5,801 nt of DNA. It comes from SZUA-186 sp041552135. Its GTDB lineage: Bacteria; Pseudomonadota; Gammaproteobacteria; UBA9214. Positions 1-4,893 of the stretch are shown one piece after another (the first letter of the stretch is position 1; each line of letters opens with the position of its first letter). The translations under genes were made by a program, and so were the position numbers. The stretch is taken from assembly GCA_041552135.1 (NCBI GenBank), contig JBFELL010000179.1:1-5801 (forward strand), written 5' to 3'. The notes beneath the pieces are model-generated. The model saw only the letters and a list, made by a program, of their open reading frames with translations. It made no database searches and was not told the origin of the DNA.

Positions 1-10
1 ACGCCAGCAT

Positions 11-46
11 GCCGGGTTACACCCTTCGGGCTAACCCGACCTGCGG
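11..46 (-). repeat. REP-like palindrome, family A copy 1
   Basis: This is an imperfect palindrome downstream of slyX. CGGGTTA at 13-19 pairs with TAACCCG at 32-38, and CCC at 22-24 pairs with GGG at 28-30 around a TTC loop. Read on the minus strand it starts with GCAGG and has the same layout as the copies at 65-102, 119-156 and 4762-4796. GTAG-like 5' ends followed by a hairpin are typical of REP sequences, which are mobilised by RAYT (IS200/IS605-related) transposases in known cases. No such transposase gene is in this window. Confidence 0.7.
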
Positions 47-64
47 TTCTATTGCTCAGGGTGT

Positions 65-156
65 CTGTAGGTCGGATTAGGCCGCAGGCCGTAATCCGAC
101 ACGGGATTGTACGCTGAAGTCGGATTACGGCGCTTCTCGCCTAATCCGACCTACAG
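65..156. repeat. REPIN-like inverted pair of family A palindromes
   Basis: Two hairpins face each other. The first (65-102) pairs GTCGGATTA at 71-79 with TAATCCGAC at 92-100. The second (119-156) pairs GTCGGATTA at 119-127 with TAATCCGAC at 142-150. The outer 15 bases are a perfect inverted repeat: CTGTAGGTCGGATTA at 65-79 against its complement at 142-156. Two REP hairpins in inverted orientation with a short spacer is the architecture called REPIN. The pair ends 12 nt after the slyX stop codon on the minus strand, so it would lie in the 3' end of the purT-slyX transcript. It has no T-tract and is not a classic terminator, though its stems could protect or attenuate the transcript. Apart from this pair and copy 1, positions 1-168 show nothing recognisable. 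Confidence 0.8.
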
Positions 157-168
157 CATTGTCTTTGT

Positions 169-387
169 TTAGTAATGCGGTGGCGGCGGTTCCTCGCCGG
201 GCAGGTTGATGCTCTCGGGCGACAGCGACTGCAGCAGCTGTTCCAGCCGGCTGATGGTTTCCTGCTGCAGTCGCAGTAGCTGCTCCTGGTTCAGCAGGGT
301 GCGGGTCATTTCGTCGATCGCCGCCTCCTGGTCCATCAGGCGGATCTCCAGTGCCTCGAGGCGTTGTGTCAGCTTGTCATCGGACAT
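169..387 (-). CDS. slyX: SlyX family coiled-coil protein
   Basis: This 72-residue protein has the length of the E. coli SlyX family. Residues 1-55 are charged, Gln/Leu-rich and heptad-like, predicting one long coiled coil (for example QRLEALEIRLMDQEAAIDEM). The tail ends in proline-rich PPPPHY, the conserved C-terminal signature of SlyX. There is no signal peptide or membrane segment, so it is likely cytosolic. The molecular role of SlyX is not firmly established. The ATG at 387 lies 9 nt after the purT stop and is preceded by only a weak purine-rich site (AGGCAGG, 4 nt away), which suggests co-transcription and perhaps translational coupling with purT. The stop is TAA at 171-169. Family assignment is confident; function is not known. 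Confidence 0.93.
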   Translation of the reverse strand: MSDDKLTQRLEALEIRLMDQEAAIDEMTRTLLNQEQLLRLQQETISRLEQLLQSLSPESINLPGEEPPPPHY

Positions 388-396
388 GGTGCCTGC

Positions 397-1578
397 CTAC
401 AGGTTGATGGTCACGGCGGCCGATCCCTTGCTGGCCTTTTCCAGTGCTTCATCGATGCTGTTGCCGCGCGCCAGCACCACGCCCATGCGCCGCTGGCCGT
501 GCACCTCCGGCTTGCCGAACAGGCGCAGCTGGGTGTCGGGGTCGGCCAGCACGGCCTCGAGGTTGTCGAATCCGACCTGACTGGAGTCGCCCTCCACCAG
601 GATGACGCTGGAGGCCGACGGACCGTGCTGGTGGATGTTCGGCACCGGCAGGCCGAGGATGGCACGTGCATGCAGGGCGAACTGTGACAGGTCCTGCGAG
701 ATCATGGTGACCATGCCGGTGTCATGCGGGCGCGGCGAGACCTCGCTGAAGATGACCTCGTCGCCCTTGATGAACAGTTCGACGCCGAAGATACCGCGGC
801 CGCCCAGTGCCCCGGTGATCTTTTCGGCCACATCGCGCGCGGCGGCGAGGGCCGCCTCGCTCATCGCCTGCGGTTGCCAGGACTGGCGGTAGTCGCCATC
901 GACCTGCACGTGGCCGACCGGGTCGAGAAAGCTGGTGCCGTCGCGGTGGCGCACCGTGAGCTGGGTGATCTCGTAGTCGAAATCGACAAAGCCCTCGACG
1001 ATGACCTTGCCGGCGCCGCTGCGCCCGCCTTCCTGGGCGTAGGCCCAGGCGGTGTCGATGTCGGCCGTCTCCCGGATGGTGCTCTGGCCCTTGCCGGAGG
1101 AGCTCATGATCGGCTTGACCACGCAAGGGATCCCGATCTCTGCCACGGCCGCGTCGAATTCCTCGCGGGTCGCGGCGAAGCGGTAGGGCGAGGTCGGCAG
1201 GCCGAGTTCCTCGGCGGCGAGCCGGCGGATGCCCTCGCGGTTCATGGTCAGGCGCGCGGCGCGCGCCGTCGGGATGACGGTGTAGCCCTCCGATTCCAGC
1301 TCCACCAGGGTGTCGGTGGCGATGGCCTCGATCTCCGGCACGATGTAGTCCGGTTTTTCCTGCTCGATTACCGCCCGCAGGGCCTCGCCGTCGAGCATGG
1401 AAATGGCGTGGCTGCGGTGCGCGACCTGCATCGCCGGGGCATTGTCGTAGCGGTCGACGACGATGACCTCGACGCCGAGGCGCTGCAGTTCGATGACGAC
1501 TTCCTTGCCGAGTTCGCCGCCGCCGCACAGCAGCACGCGGGTGGCGCGGGGGGATAGGGGGGTGCCGATGCGGGTCAT
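397..1578 (-). CDS. purT: Formate-dependent phosphoribosylglycinamide formyltransferase (GAR transformylase 2)
   Basis: PurT is a cytosolic ATP-grasp enzyme that makes formylglycinamide ribonucleotide from GAR, formate and ATP. It is the folate-independent alternative to PurN in purine synthesis. The 393 residues match the E. coli length (392). Visible features, in order: N-terminal GGGELGKEV (19-27); Glu82 in PEIEAIATDT for GAR; Arg114; ATP-grasp Lys155 and the SSSGKG loop (159-164); Glu203; metal ligands Glu267 (GVELF) and Glu279 (FSEVSPRPHDTG); Asp286; and Lys356, Arg363 and Arg364 for the GAR phosphate. All active-site residues recalled for E. coli PurT are kept, at the same numbers up to 286 and shifted by one after that. 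The reading frame stays open upstream to about 2127, but homology begins at this ATG, which has AGGAA 7 nt upstream (revcomp of 1586-1590). The stop is TAG; slyX follows after 9 nt. The gene is divergent from frmAB, which yields its substrate formate. Confidence 0.97.
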   Translation of the reverse strand: MTRIGTPLSPRATRVLLCGGGELGKEVVIELQRLGVEVIVVDRYDNAPAMQVAHRSHAISMLDGEALRAVIEQEKPDYIVPEIEAIATDTLVELESEGYTVIPTARAARLTMNREGIRRLAAEELGLPTSPYRFAATREEFDAAVAEIGIPCVVKPIMSSSGKGQSTIRETADIDTAWAYAQEGGRSGAGKVIVEGFVDFDYEITQLTVRHRDGTSFLDPVGHVQVDGDYRQSWQPQAMSEAALAAARDVAEKITGALGGRGIFGVELFIKGDEVIFSEVSPRPHDTGMVTMISQDLSQFALHARAILGLPVPNIHQHGPSASSVILVEGDSSQVGFDNLEAVLADPDTQLRLFGKPEVHGQRRMGVVLARGNSIDEALEKASKGSAAVTINL

Positions 1579-1604
1579 GGTGTATTCCTGTGGCTGTAGT
1601 CTGC

Positions 1605-1672
1605 CTGTAGGAGCGCCGCCCCCGGCGCGATTGATTGAGCATCGCATCGCGGCGAGGGCGCCGCTCCTGCGG
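1605..1672. repeat. REPIN-like inverted pair of GTAGGAGCG-type hairpins
   Basis: Two 27-nt arms, 1605-1631 and 1646-1672, are inverted copies agreeing at 22 of 27 positions. Each arm is itself a hairpin with a 6-bp stem and a 4-nt loop. In the left arm GCGCCG (1613-1618) pairs with CGGCGC (1623-1628) around CCCC. In the right arm GCGGCG (1649-1654) pairs with CGCCGC (1659-1664) around AGGG. Substitutions differ between the arms yet both stems remain fully paired. Each arm has an outer GYAGGAGCG end and an inner CGCGAT end. The pair lies between the purT start codon and the candidate purT promoter, so it would be transcribed in the purT leader. Confidence 0.8.
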
Positions 1673-1695
1673 GGGACATCCGTCCAGGGCAGTTG

Positions 1696-1701
1696 ATTAT
1701 A
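1696..1701 (-). promoter_or_regulatory. Candidate -10 box for purT-slyX
   Basis: Read on the minus strand, 1701-1696 is a perfect TATAAT, the sigma-70 -10 consensus. No good -35 hexamer is seen at 16-19 nt spacing; the closest are GGCAAT and TGGCAA type matches. If used, transcription would start near 1689 and give a leader of about 110 nt containing the whole REPIN-like pair. The assignment rests on one hexamer in an otherwise GC-rich stretch. Confidence 0.35.
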
Positions 1702-1728
1702 GAGCAAACCGTCAGCAGGATTGCCAGT

Positions 1729-1772
1729 TCGGGGTAGAATACCCGACCTGGCCTGATAACCGGCCTGACAAC
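1729..1772 (+). promoter_or_regulatory. Candidate frmA promoter/operator region
   Basis: TAGAAT at 1735-1740 is a 5/6 match to a -10 box, about 52 nt before the frmA ATG, but no convincing -35 lies at proper spacing. The hexamer sits in a perfect inverted repeat: GGGTA (1732-1736), GAA, TACCC (1740-1744). Just downstream is a 12-nt near-perfect tandem repeat, GGCCTGATAACC (1750-1761) and GGCCTGACAACA (1762-1773). Symmetry over a -10 box plus a tandem repeat in the expected leader could mark a regulator site. No FrmR-type regulator gene is present in the window, and the motif is not one I recognise. Confidence 0.3.
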
Positions 1773-1792
1773 AACGACAGCGGAGAGACGAC

Positions 1793-2902
1793 ATGAAAGC
1801 ACGCGCGGCAGTGGCCTGGGAACCGAAGCAGCCCCTGGCAATCGAGGAGATCGAGGTCGAGGGACCGAGGGAGGGCGAAGTGCTGCTGAAGGTCGTCGCC
1901 AGCGGCGTGTGCCACACCGATGCCTTCACCCTGTCGGGCGATGACCCGGAAGGGGCATTTCCCTGCGTGCTGGGCCACGAGGGTGGCTGCGAGGTGGTCG
2001 AGTGCGGGCCCGGCGTGAAGGACCTGAAGCCGGGTGACCACGTCATCCCCCTGTATATCCCGGAATGCGGCAGCTGCGAGTACTGCAAGTCCGACAAGAC
2101 CAACCTGTGCCAGTCTATCGCCGGCACCGTCTGGACGGGCTATATGCCGGATGGCACGCGCCGCTTCTCGAAAAACGGCAGCCCGATCTATCACTACATG
2201 GGCTGCTCGACCTTCTCCGAGTACACCGTCGTCCCCGAGATCGCGCTGGCGAAGATCAACCCGGCGGCGCCGCTCGACAAGGTCTGCCTGCTGGGCTGCG
2301 GGGTGACGACGGGTATCGGCGCGGTCACCAACACGGCCAGGGTCGAGCCCGGTGCCAGCGTGGCGGTGTTCGGCCTCGGTGGCATCGGTCTGTCGGCCAT
2401 CCAGGGCGCGGTCATGGCGCAGGCCGGGCGCATCATTGCCATCGACGTCAACCCCGAGAAGTTCGACATGGCGAAGGCGCTGGGGGCGACCGACTTCATC
2501 AATCCGAGGGAGATCGACGTCTCCGTCACCGAGGCGGTGATCGAGCTGACCAACGGCGGCGTGGATTATTCCTTCGAATGTATCGGCAATGTCGACGTCA
2601 TGCGCGAGGCGCTGGAATGCTGCCACATGGGCTGGGGTGTCTCCACCATCATCGGTGTGGCCGGCGCCGGGCAGGAAATCTGCACGCGGCCGTTCCAGCT
2701 GGTCACGGGCCGCACCTGGAAGGGCACGGCCTTCGGCGGCGTCAAGGGCCGCAGCGAGCTGCCGGGTTACGTCGACCGCTATATGAACGGCACGATCGAG
2801 CTGGACAGCATGGTGACGCACACCATGCCGCTGGAGGACATCAACACCGCCTTCGACCTCATGCACGAAGGCAAGAGCATCCGCTCGGTCATCATCTTCT
2901 GA
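1793..2902 (+). CDS. frmA: Class III alcohol dehydrogenase / S-(hydroxymethyl)glutathione dehydrogenase
   Basis: The family (FrmA/AdhC/ADH5) oxidises S-hydroxymethylglutathione, formed spontaneously from formaldehyde and glutathione, to S-formylglutathione with NAD. It also reduces S-nitrosoglutathione. The 369 residues are full length. Catalytic zinc ligands are Cys40 (GVCHTD), His62 (GHE) and Cys169 (LLGCG). Structural zinc ligands are Cys92, Cys95, Cys98 and Cys106. The Rossmann motif GLGGIG is at 194-199, followed by Asp218. Long class III signatures such as FECIGNV and FQLVTGRTWKGTAFGG are present. The acidic substrate residues Asp51 and Glu53 (DPEG) are kept. The positions equivalent to human Arg114 and Lys283 are Ala110 and Met279, and the usual TQGKG after that Arg reads TVWTG, so substrate binding may differ. 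GGAGAG at 1782-1787, 5 nt before ATG, sets the start. It is followed 9 nt later by frmB. Confidence 0.94.
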   Translation: MKARAAVAWEPKQPLAIEEIEVEGPREGEVLLKVVASGVCHTDAFTLSGDDPEGAFPCVLGHEGGCEVVECGPGVKDLKPGDHVIPLYIPECGSCEYCKSDKTNLCQSIAGTVWTGYMPDGTRRFSKNGSPIYHYMGCSTFSEYTVVPEIALAKINPAAPLDKVCLLGCGVTTGIGAVTNTARVEPGASVAVFGLGGIGLSAIQGAVMAQAGRIIAIDVNPEKFDMAKALGATDFINPREIDVSVTEAVIELTNGGVDYSFECIGNVDVMREALECCHMGWGVSTIIGVAGAGQEICTRPFQLVTGRTWKGTAFGGVKGRSELPGYVDRYMNGTIELDSMVTHTMPLEDINTAFDLMHEGKSIRSVIIF

Positions 2903-2911
2903 GGGTACGGC

Positions 2912-3751
2912 ATGGAACAGATTGAACGCATCAGGGAATCCGGCGGCTGGCTGAACCGCTACACCCACGAGTCAGACAGCTGCAACTGCGGCATGACCTT
3001 CTCGGCCTACCTGCCGCCGCAGGCTGGGGCCGGCGACGTGCCGGCTGTCTACTGGCTGTCCGGCCTGACCTGCAGCGACGACAACTTCCGCGTCAAGGCG
3101 GGCGCGCAGCGCTATGCCGCCGAGCTGGGGCTGGCGCTCATTATCCCGGACACCAGCCCGCGCGGCGACGACGTGCCCGACGCCGCGGAACGCTATGACC
3201 TGGGGCAGGGCGCCGGCTTCTACGTCAACGCCACCCGCCAGCCGTGGTCGAAGCACTATCACATGTACGACTATGTCACGCGGGAGCTGCCGGCGCTGGT
3301 AGAGCGCGAGCTGCCGCTGGTACCGGGGCTGCGCGCGATCAGCGGCCATTCCATGGGCGGGCACGGTGCGCTGGTCTGTGCGCTGAAGAACCCCGGCATG
3401 TACCGCTCGGCGTCGGCGTTTGCGCCCATCTGCAACCCGGTGGTCAGCCCCTGGGGGCAGGGCTGTTTCGGCGCCTACCTCGGCGACAACGCCGCCGACT
3501 GGGAGGCGTACGATGCCACCTGCCTGGTGCGCGCCGGCGCCCAGGGACTGCCGATGCTGGTCGACCAGGGCATGGCGGACGAGTTCCTTGCCGAGCAGCT
3601 CTATCCGCAGAACCTGGCAGCGGCCTGCGCGGAACGTGACCTGCCGCTCACCCTGCGCCGCCAGGAAGGCTATGATCACAGTTACCACTTCATCGCGAGC
3701 TTTATCGGCGAGCACCTGGCGTGGCATGCGGAGCATTTGGGCGGGGGGTGA
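2912..3751 (+). CDS. frmB: S-formylglutathione hydrolase
   Basis: This cytosolic alpha/beta-hydrolase (esterase D family) hydrolyses S-formylglutathione to formate and glutathione, the step after FrmA. The 279 residues are close to the E. coli FrmB (277) and human ESD (282) lengths. The nucleophile elbow is GHSMGG with Ser147. The other catalytic residues are Asp223 (QGMADEFL) and His256 (GYDHSYHF). The conserved WLSGLTC segment (48-54), near the oxyanion hole, keeps Cys54. PDTSPRG, GAGFYVNAT and PWSKHYHMYDY are typical family blocks. The ATG at 2912 has GAGGG 6 nt upstream, overlapping the frmA TGA (2900-2902), so the genes are surely one operon and perhaps translationally coupled. An intact partner enzyme supports a glutathione-type pathway despite the odd residues in FrmA. 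The name fghA is also used. Confidence 0.96.
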   Translation: MEQIERIRESGGWLNRYTHESDSCNCGMTFSAYLPPQAGAGDVPAVYWLSGLTCSDDNFRVKAGAQRYAAELGLALIIPDTSPRGDDVPDAAERYDLGQGAGFYVNATRQPWSKHYHMYDYVTRELPALVERELPLVPGLRAISGHSMGGHGALVCALKNPGMYRSASAFAPICNPVVSPWGQGCFGAYLGDNAADWEAYDATCLVRAGAQGLPMLVDQGMADEFLAEQLYPQNLAAACAERDLPLTLRRQEGYDHSYHFIASFIGEHLAWHAEHLGGG

Positions 3752-3765
3752 TGTTGTTGTCTTGT

Positions 3766-3826
3766 GAGCGGATTCATTCGCGAGTTGGCGTGGTGATGTG
3801 CAAACCCGTCGCGAATGAATTCGCGC
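3766..3826. repeat. REPIN-like inverted pair, GAATGAATTCGC type
   Basis: Two arms, 3766-3783 and 3809-3826, are inverted copies agreeing at 16 of 18 positions, including a perfect 12-nt core (3772-3783 against 3809-3820). The right arm is also a small hairpin: CGCGAAT (3810-3816) pairs with ATTCGCG (3819-3825) around GA. Read on the minus strand, the right arm begins with GCAGGCGCG and ends in CGCGA, the same outer frame as the hairpins at 1605-1672 and 4870-4893. It lies 14 nt after the frmB stop and lacks a following T-tract, so it is a dispersed repeat rather than a standard terminator, though it may shape the frmAB 3' end. Confidence 0.72.
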
Positions 3827-3871
3827 CTGCCCCATGTTTTCAAGATACGGTCCCACCAGTGTGAGGTGAGC

Positions 3872-4741
3872 ATGTTCATGCGATTCCCGGCCGGTCTGTT
3901 TGTTGTTCTCCTGCTACTGTTCGCCACGGCGCCACGCGCCGACTATCCCATCGAGGTCATCGAGCTGCGGCACAACCTGCTGCAGGATGTGCTGCCGGTG
4001 ATCCGCCCGTTGATGGGCGAGGGCGAGACCGTGACCGGCATGAATAACCAGCTGATTGTGAAGGCCCCGCCGGCACGCGTCCGGCAGATCCGCGAACTGC
4101 TGGGTCAAATCGACCGCCCGCCGCGGCGCCTCATCGTCACGGTCAGCAATCAGGGTGACCTGGGACGCTACTCGCGCGGTTATTCAACCGCCGCGGACAT
4201 CAACTCGGGCGACGGCAATGTCACCATCAACCCGCGTGGCCGCCAGCGGGAGACAGCCAGTGCCGGTATCGAATCCGGCGATTCGCGCGCGCGTATCGGA
4301 GTGCACGACAGGACAGGGCAGGGCGGGCGCTCGGTCGGGCAGCATGTGCAGGTGCTGGAAGGGCGGCGCGCCTGGATCAACGCCGGGGTGCAGGTACCGG
4401 TGCGCAGCCGCGAGGGTTATGTCGCCGGTGGCGTGCCCTACGAGCGGCGCTCCATTTCCTACCATGATGTTCGCAGCGGCTTCTATGTGATCCCGCGTGT
4501 CAGTGGCGATGGCGTCACGCTGGAGATCCTGCAGCATGACGACCGGCCCGGCGACAGGCCGCGTACCTTCCGGGTGCAGAGCACTAACACCATGGTCAGT
4601 GGCCGGCTGGGTCAATGGATCAACCTGGGCGGCATCGGCAATGTGGCATCGGACGTCCGTCGCGACATCGGCCAGTCGGCCAGCAGCGGCATGACGGAAG
4701 GACAGCAGATCTGGGTGAGAGTGGAGTGTCCGGATTGCTAG
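3872..4741 (+). CDS. Orphan exported mini-secretin-like protein (secretin_N/NolW domain plus short secretin-like beta region)
   Basis: From this ATG the product is 289 residues. Residues 1-23 form a Sec signal peptide (MFMRF, then a VVLLLLF core, cleavage probably after Ala23 in APRA-D). Residues 26-83 resemble a secretin N1/NolW domain: YPIEVIELRH, then LPVIRPLMG, then LIVKAPPARVRQIRELLGQIDRPPR. Residues 95-155 are a Gly/Ser/Arg-rich linker. Residues 156-285 resemble the secretin beta domain in miniature: VQVLEGRRAWINAGVQVPV, ISYHDVRSGFYVIPRV, DGVTLEIL, and GQWINLGGI. True secretins (PilQ, GspD) are far longer; no N0 domain, second N1-type repeat or pilotin is seen, and no secretion or pilus genes are adjacent. 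It ends in CPDC with the only two cysteines. Family function is unknown; a periplasmic or outer-membrane role is inferred. The frame opens at 3815, but GAGGTGA (3863-3869) and the signal peptide favour 3872 (3878 is possible). Confidence 0.8.
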   Translation: MFMRFPAGLFVVLLLLFATAPRADYPIEVIELRHNLLQDVLPVIRPLMGEGETVTGMNNQLIVKAPPARVRQIRELLGQIDRPPRRLIVTVSNQGDLGRYSRGYSTAADINSGDGNVTINPRGRQRETASAGIESGDSRARIGVHDRTGQGGRSVGQHVQVLEGRRAWINAGVQVPVRSREGYVAGGVPYERRSISYHDVRSGFYVIPRVSGDGVTLEILQHDDRPGDRPRTFRVQSTNTMVSGRLGQWINLGGIGNVASDVRRDIGQSASSGMTEGQQIWVRVECPDC

Positions 4742-4755
4742 GGTTTATCCGACAC
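4726..4755. repeat. Degenerate palindrome spanning the 3' end of the mini-secretin-like gene
   Basis: GTGTCCGGAT at 4726-4735 and ATCCGACAC at 4747-4755 are inverted copies of GTGTCGGAT, apart from one extra C on the left side. GTGTCGGAT is how the family A palindrome at 65-102 reads from its 3' side, so this may be a decayed element of that family. The last codons of the upstream gene (Cys-Pro-Asp-Cys) and its TAG stop (4739-4741) lie within the palindrome. Confidence 0.45.
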
Positions 4756-4761
4756 CGCTAT

Positions 4762-4796
4762 GTCGGGTTACGCCCTGCGGGCTAATCCGACCTGCG
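4762..4796 (-). repeat. REP-like palindrome, family A copy 4
   Basis: GTCGGGTTA (4762-4770) pairs with TAATCCGAC (4783-4791), allowing one G-U pair. GCCC (4772-4775) pairs with GGGC (4779-4782) around a TGC loop. Read on the minus strand the order (GCAGGTCGGATTA, then a GC stem, then the closing arm) is that of the three copies at 11-156, about 4.6 kb away. It lies 20 nt after the mini-secretin-like gene, between two convergent genes. Confidence 0.72.
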
Positions 4797-4810
4797 CAGG
4801 GGATGATGGC

Positions 4811-4847
4811 GGGAAAGAAAAAAGGGGCGGTGAAAACCGCCCCTTTT
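4811..4847 (-). terminator. Intrinsic terminator of the EF-G gene, possibly bidirectional
   Basis: A 12-bp perfect stem pairs 4820-4831 with 4836-4847 (core GGGGCGGT with ACCGCCCC) around the 4-nt loop GAAA on the plus strand. Read on the minus strand the stem is followed by a T-rich run, TTTTTTCTTT (complement of 4823-4814), about 45 nt after the EF-G stop codon, so it is a strong Rho-independent terminator for that gene. On the plus strand the stem is followed by TTTTCG only, so it may also stop the convergent mini-secretin-like transcript, but less strongly. Confidence 0.88.
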
Positions 4848-4869
4848 CGTGTCCAGGTTTGTCCGGATT

Positions 4870-4893
4870 CAATCGCGGCTGAAGCCGCACCTA
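4870..4893 (-). repeat. Single REP-like hairpin overlapping the EF-G stop codon
   Basis: Read on the minus strand from 4894, the element starts GTAGGTGCGGCTTCAGCCGC and continues to CGATT. Its stem is GCGGCT/AGCCGC around TC. The GTAGG-N-GCG start and CGCGATT end match the frame of the hairpins at 1605-1672 and, in part, 3766-3826. The TAG inside the leading GTAG is the EF-G stop codon (4893-4891), so the gene ends on the first bases of the repeat. No partner in inverted orientation is seen next to it. Confidence 0.68.

Noticed and set aside
11..156. Spaced palindromes as a CRISPR array
   Set aside because: The units differ in sequence and orientation, the spacing is irregular, the palindromes are self-complementary along their length, and no cas gene is near.
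724..1557. A 277-codon open frame on the plus strand
   Set aside because: It is antisense to purT, with low-complexity Ala/Gly/Asp composition and no matching family.
1721..1740. TTGCCA and TAGAAT as a -35/-10 pair for frmA
   Set aside because: The spacing is only 8 nt, far short of the 16-18 nt needed for sigma-70.
1579..2127. A 183-residue N-terminal extension of the purT reading frame
   Set aside because: It runs through the REPIN and the promoter region and antisense to frmA. PurT homology begins exactly at the ATG at 1578, which has its own ribosome binding site.
1712..2968. A 418-codon open frame on the minus strand
   Set aside because: It is antisense to frmA with the Asp/His/Arg/Ala-rich composition typical of shadow frames in high-GC DNA. 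The sense frame is a complete, motif-perfect enzyme.
3766..3826. Inverted repeat after frmB as an intrinsic terminator
   Set aside because: There is a 25-nt spacer between the arms and no T-tract follows on either strand. It matches a dispersed REP design instead.
2972..3856. A 294-codon open frame on the minus strand
   Set aside because: It is antisense to frmB, with no recognisable domain, and it crosses a repeat.
3815..3871. Upstream start for the mini-secretin-like gene
   Set aside because: The extra 19 residues are encoded partly by the REP arm and would bury the signal peptide. The ATG at 3872 has a strong GAGGTGA just upstream.
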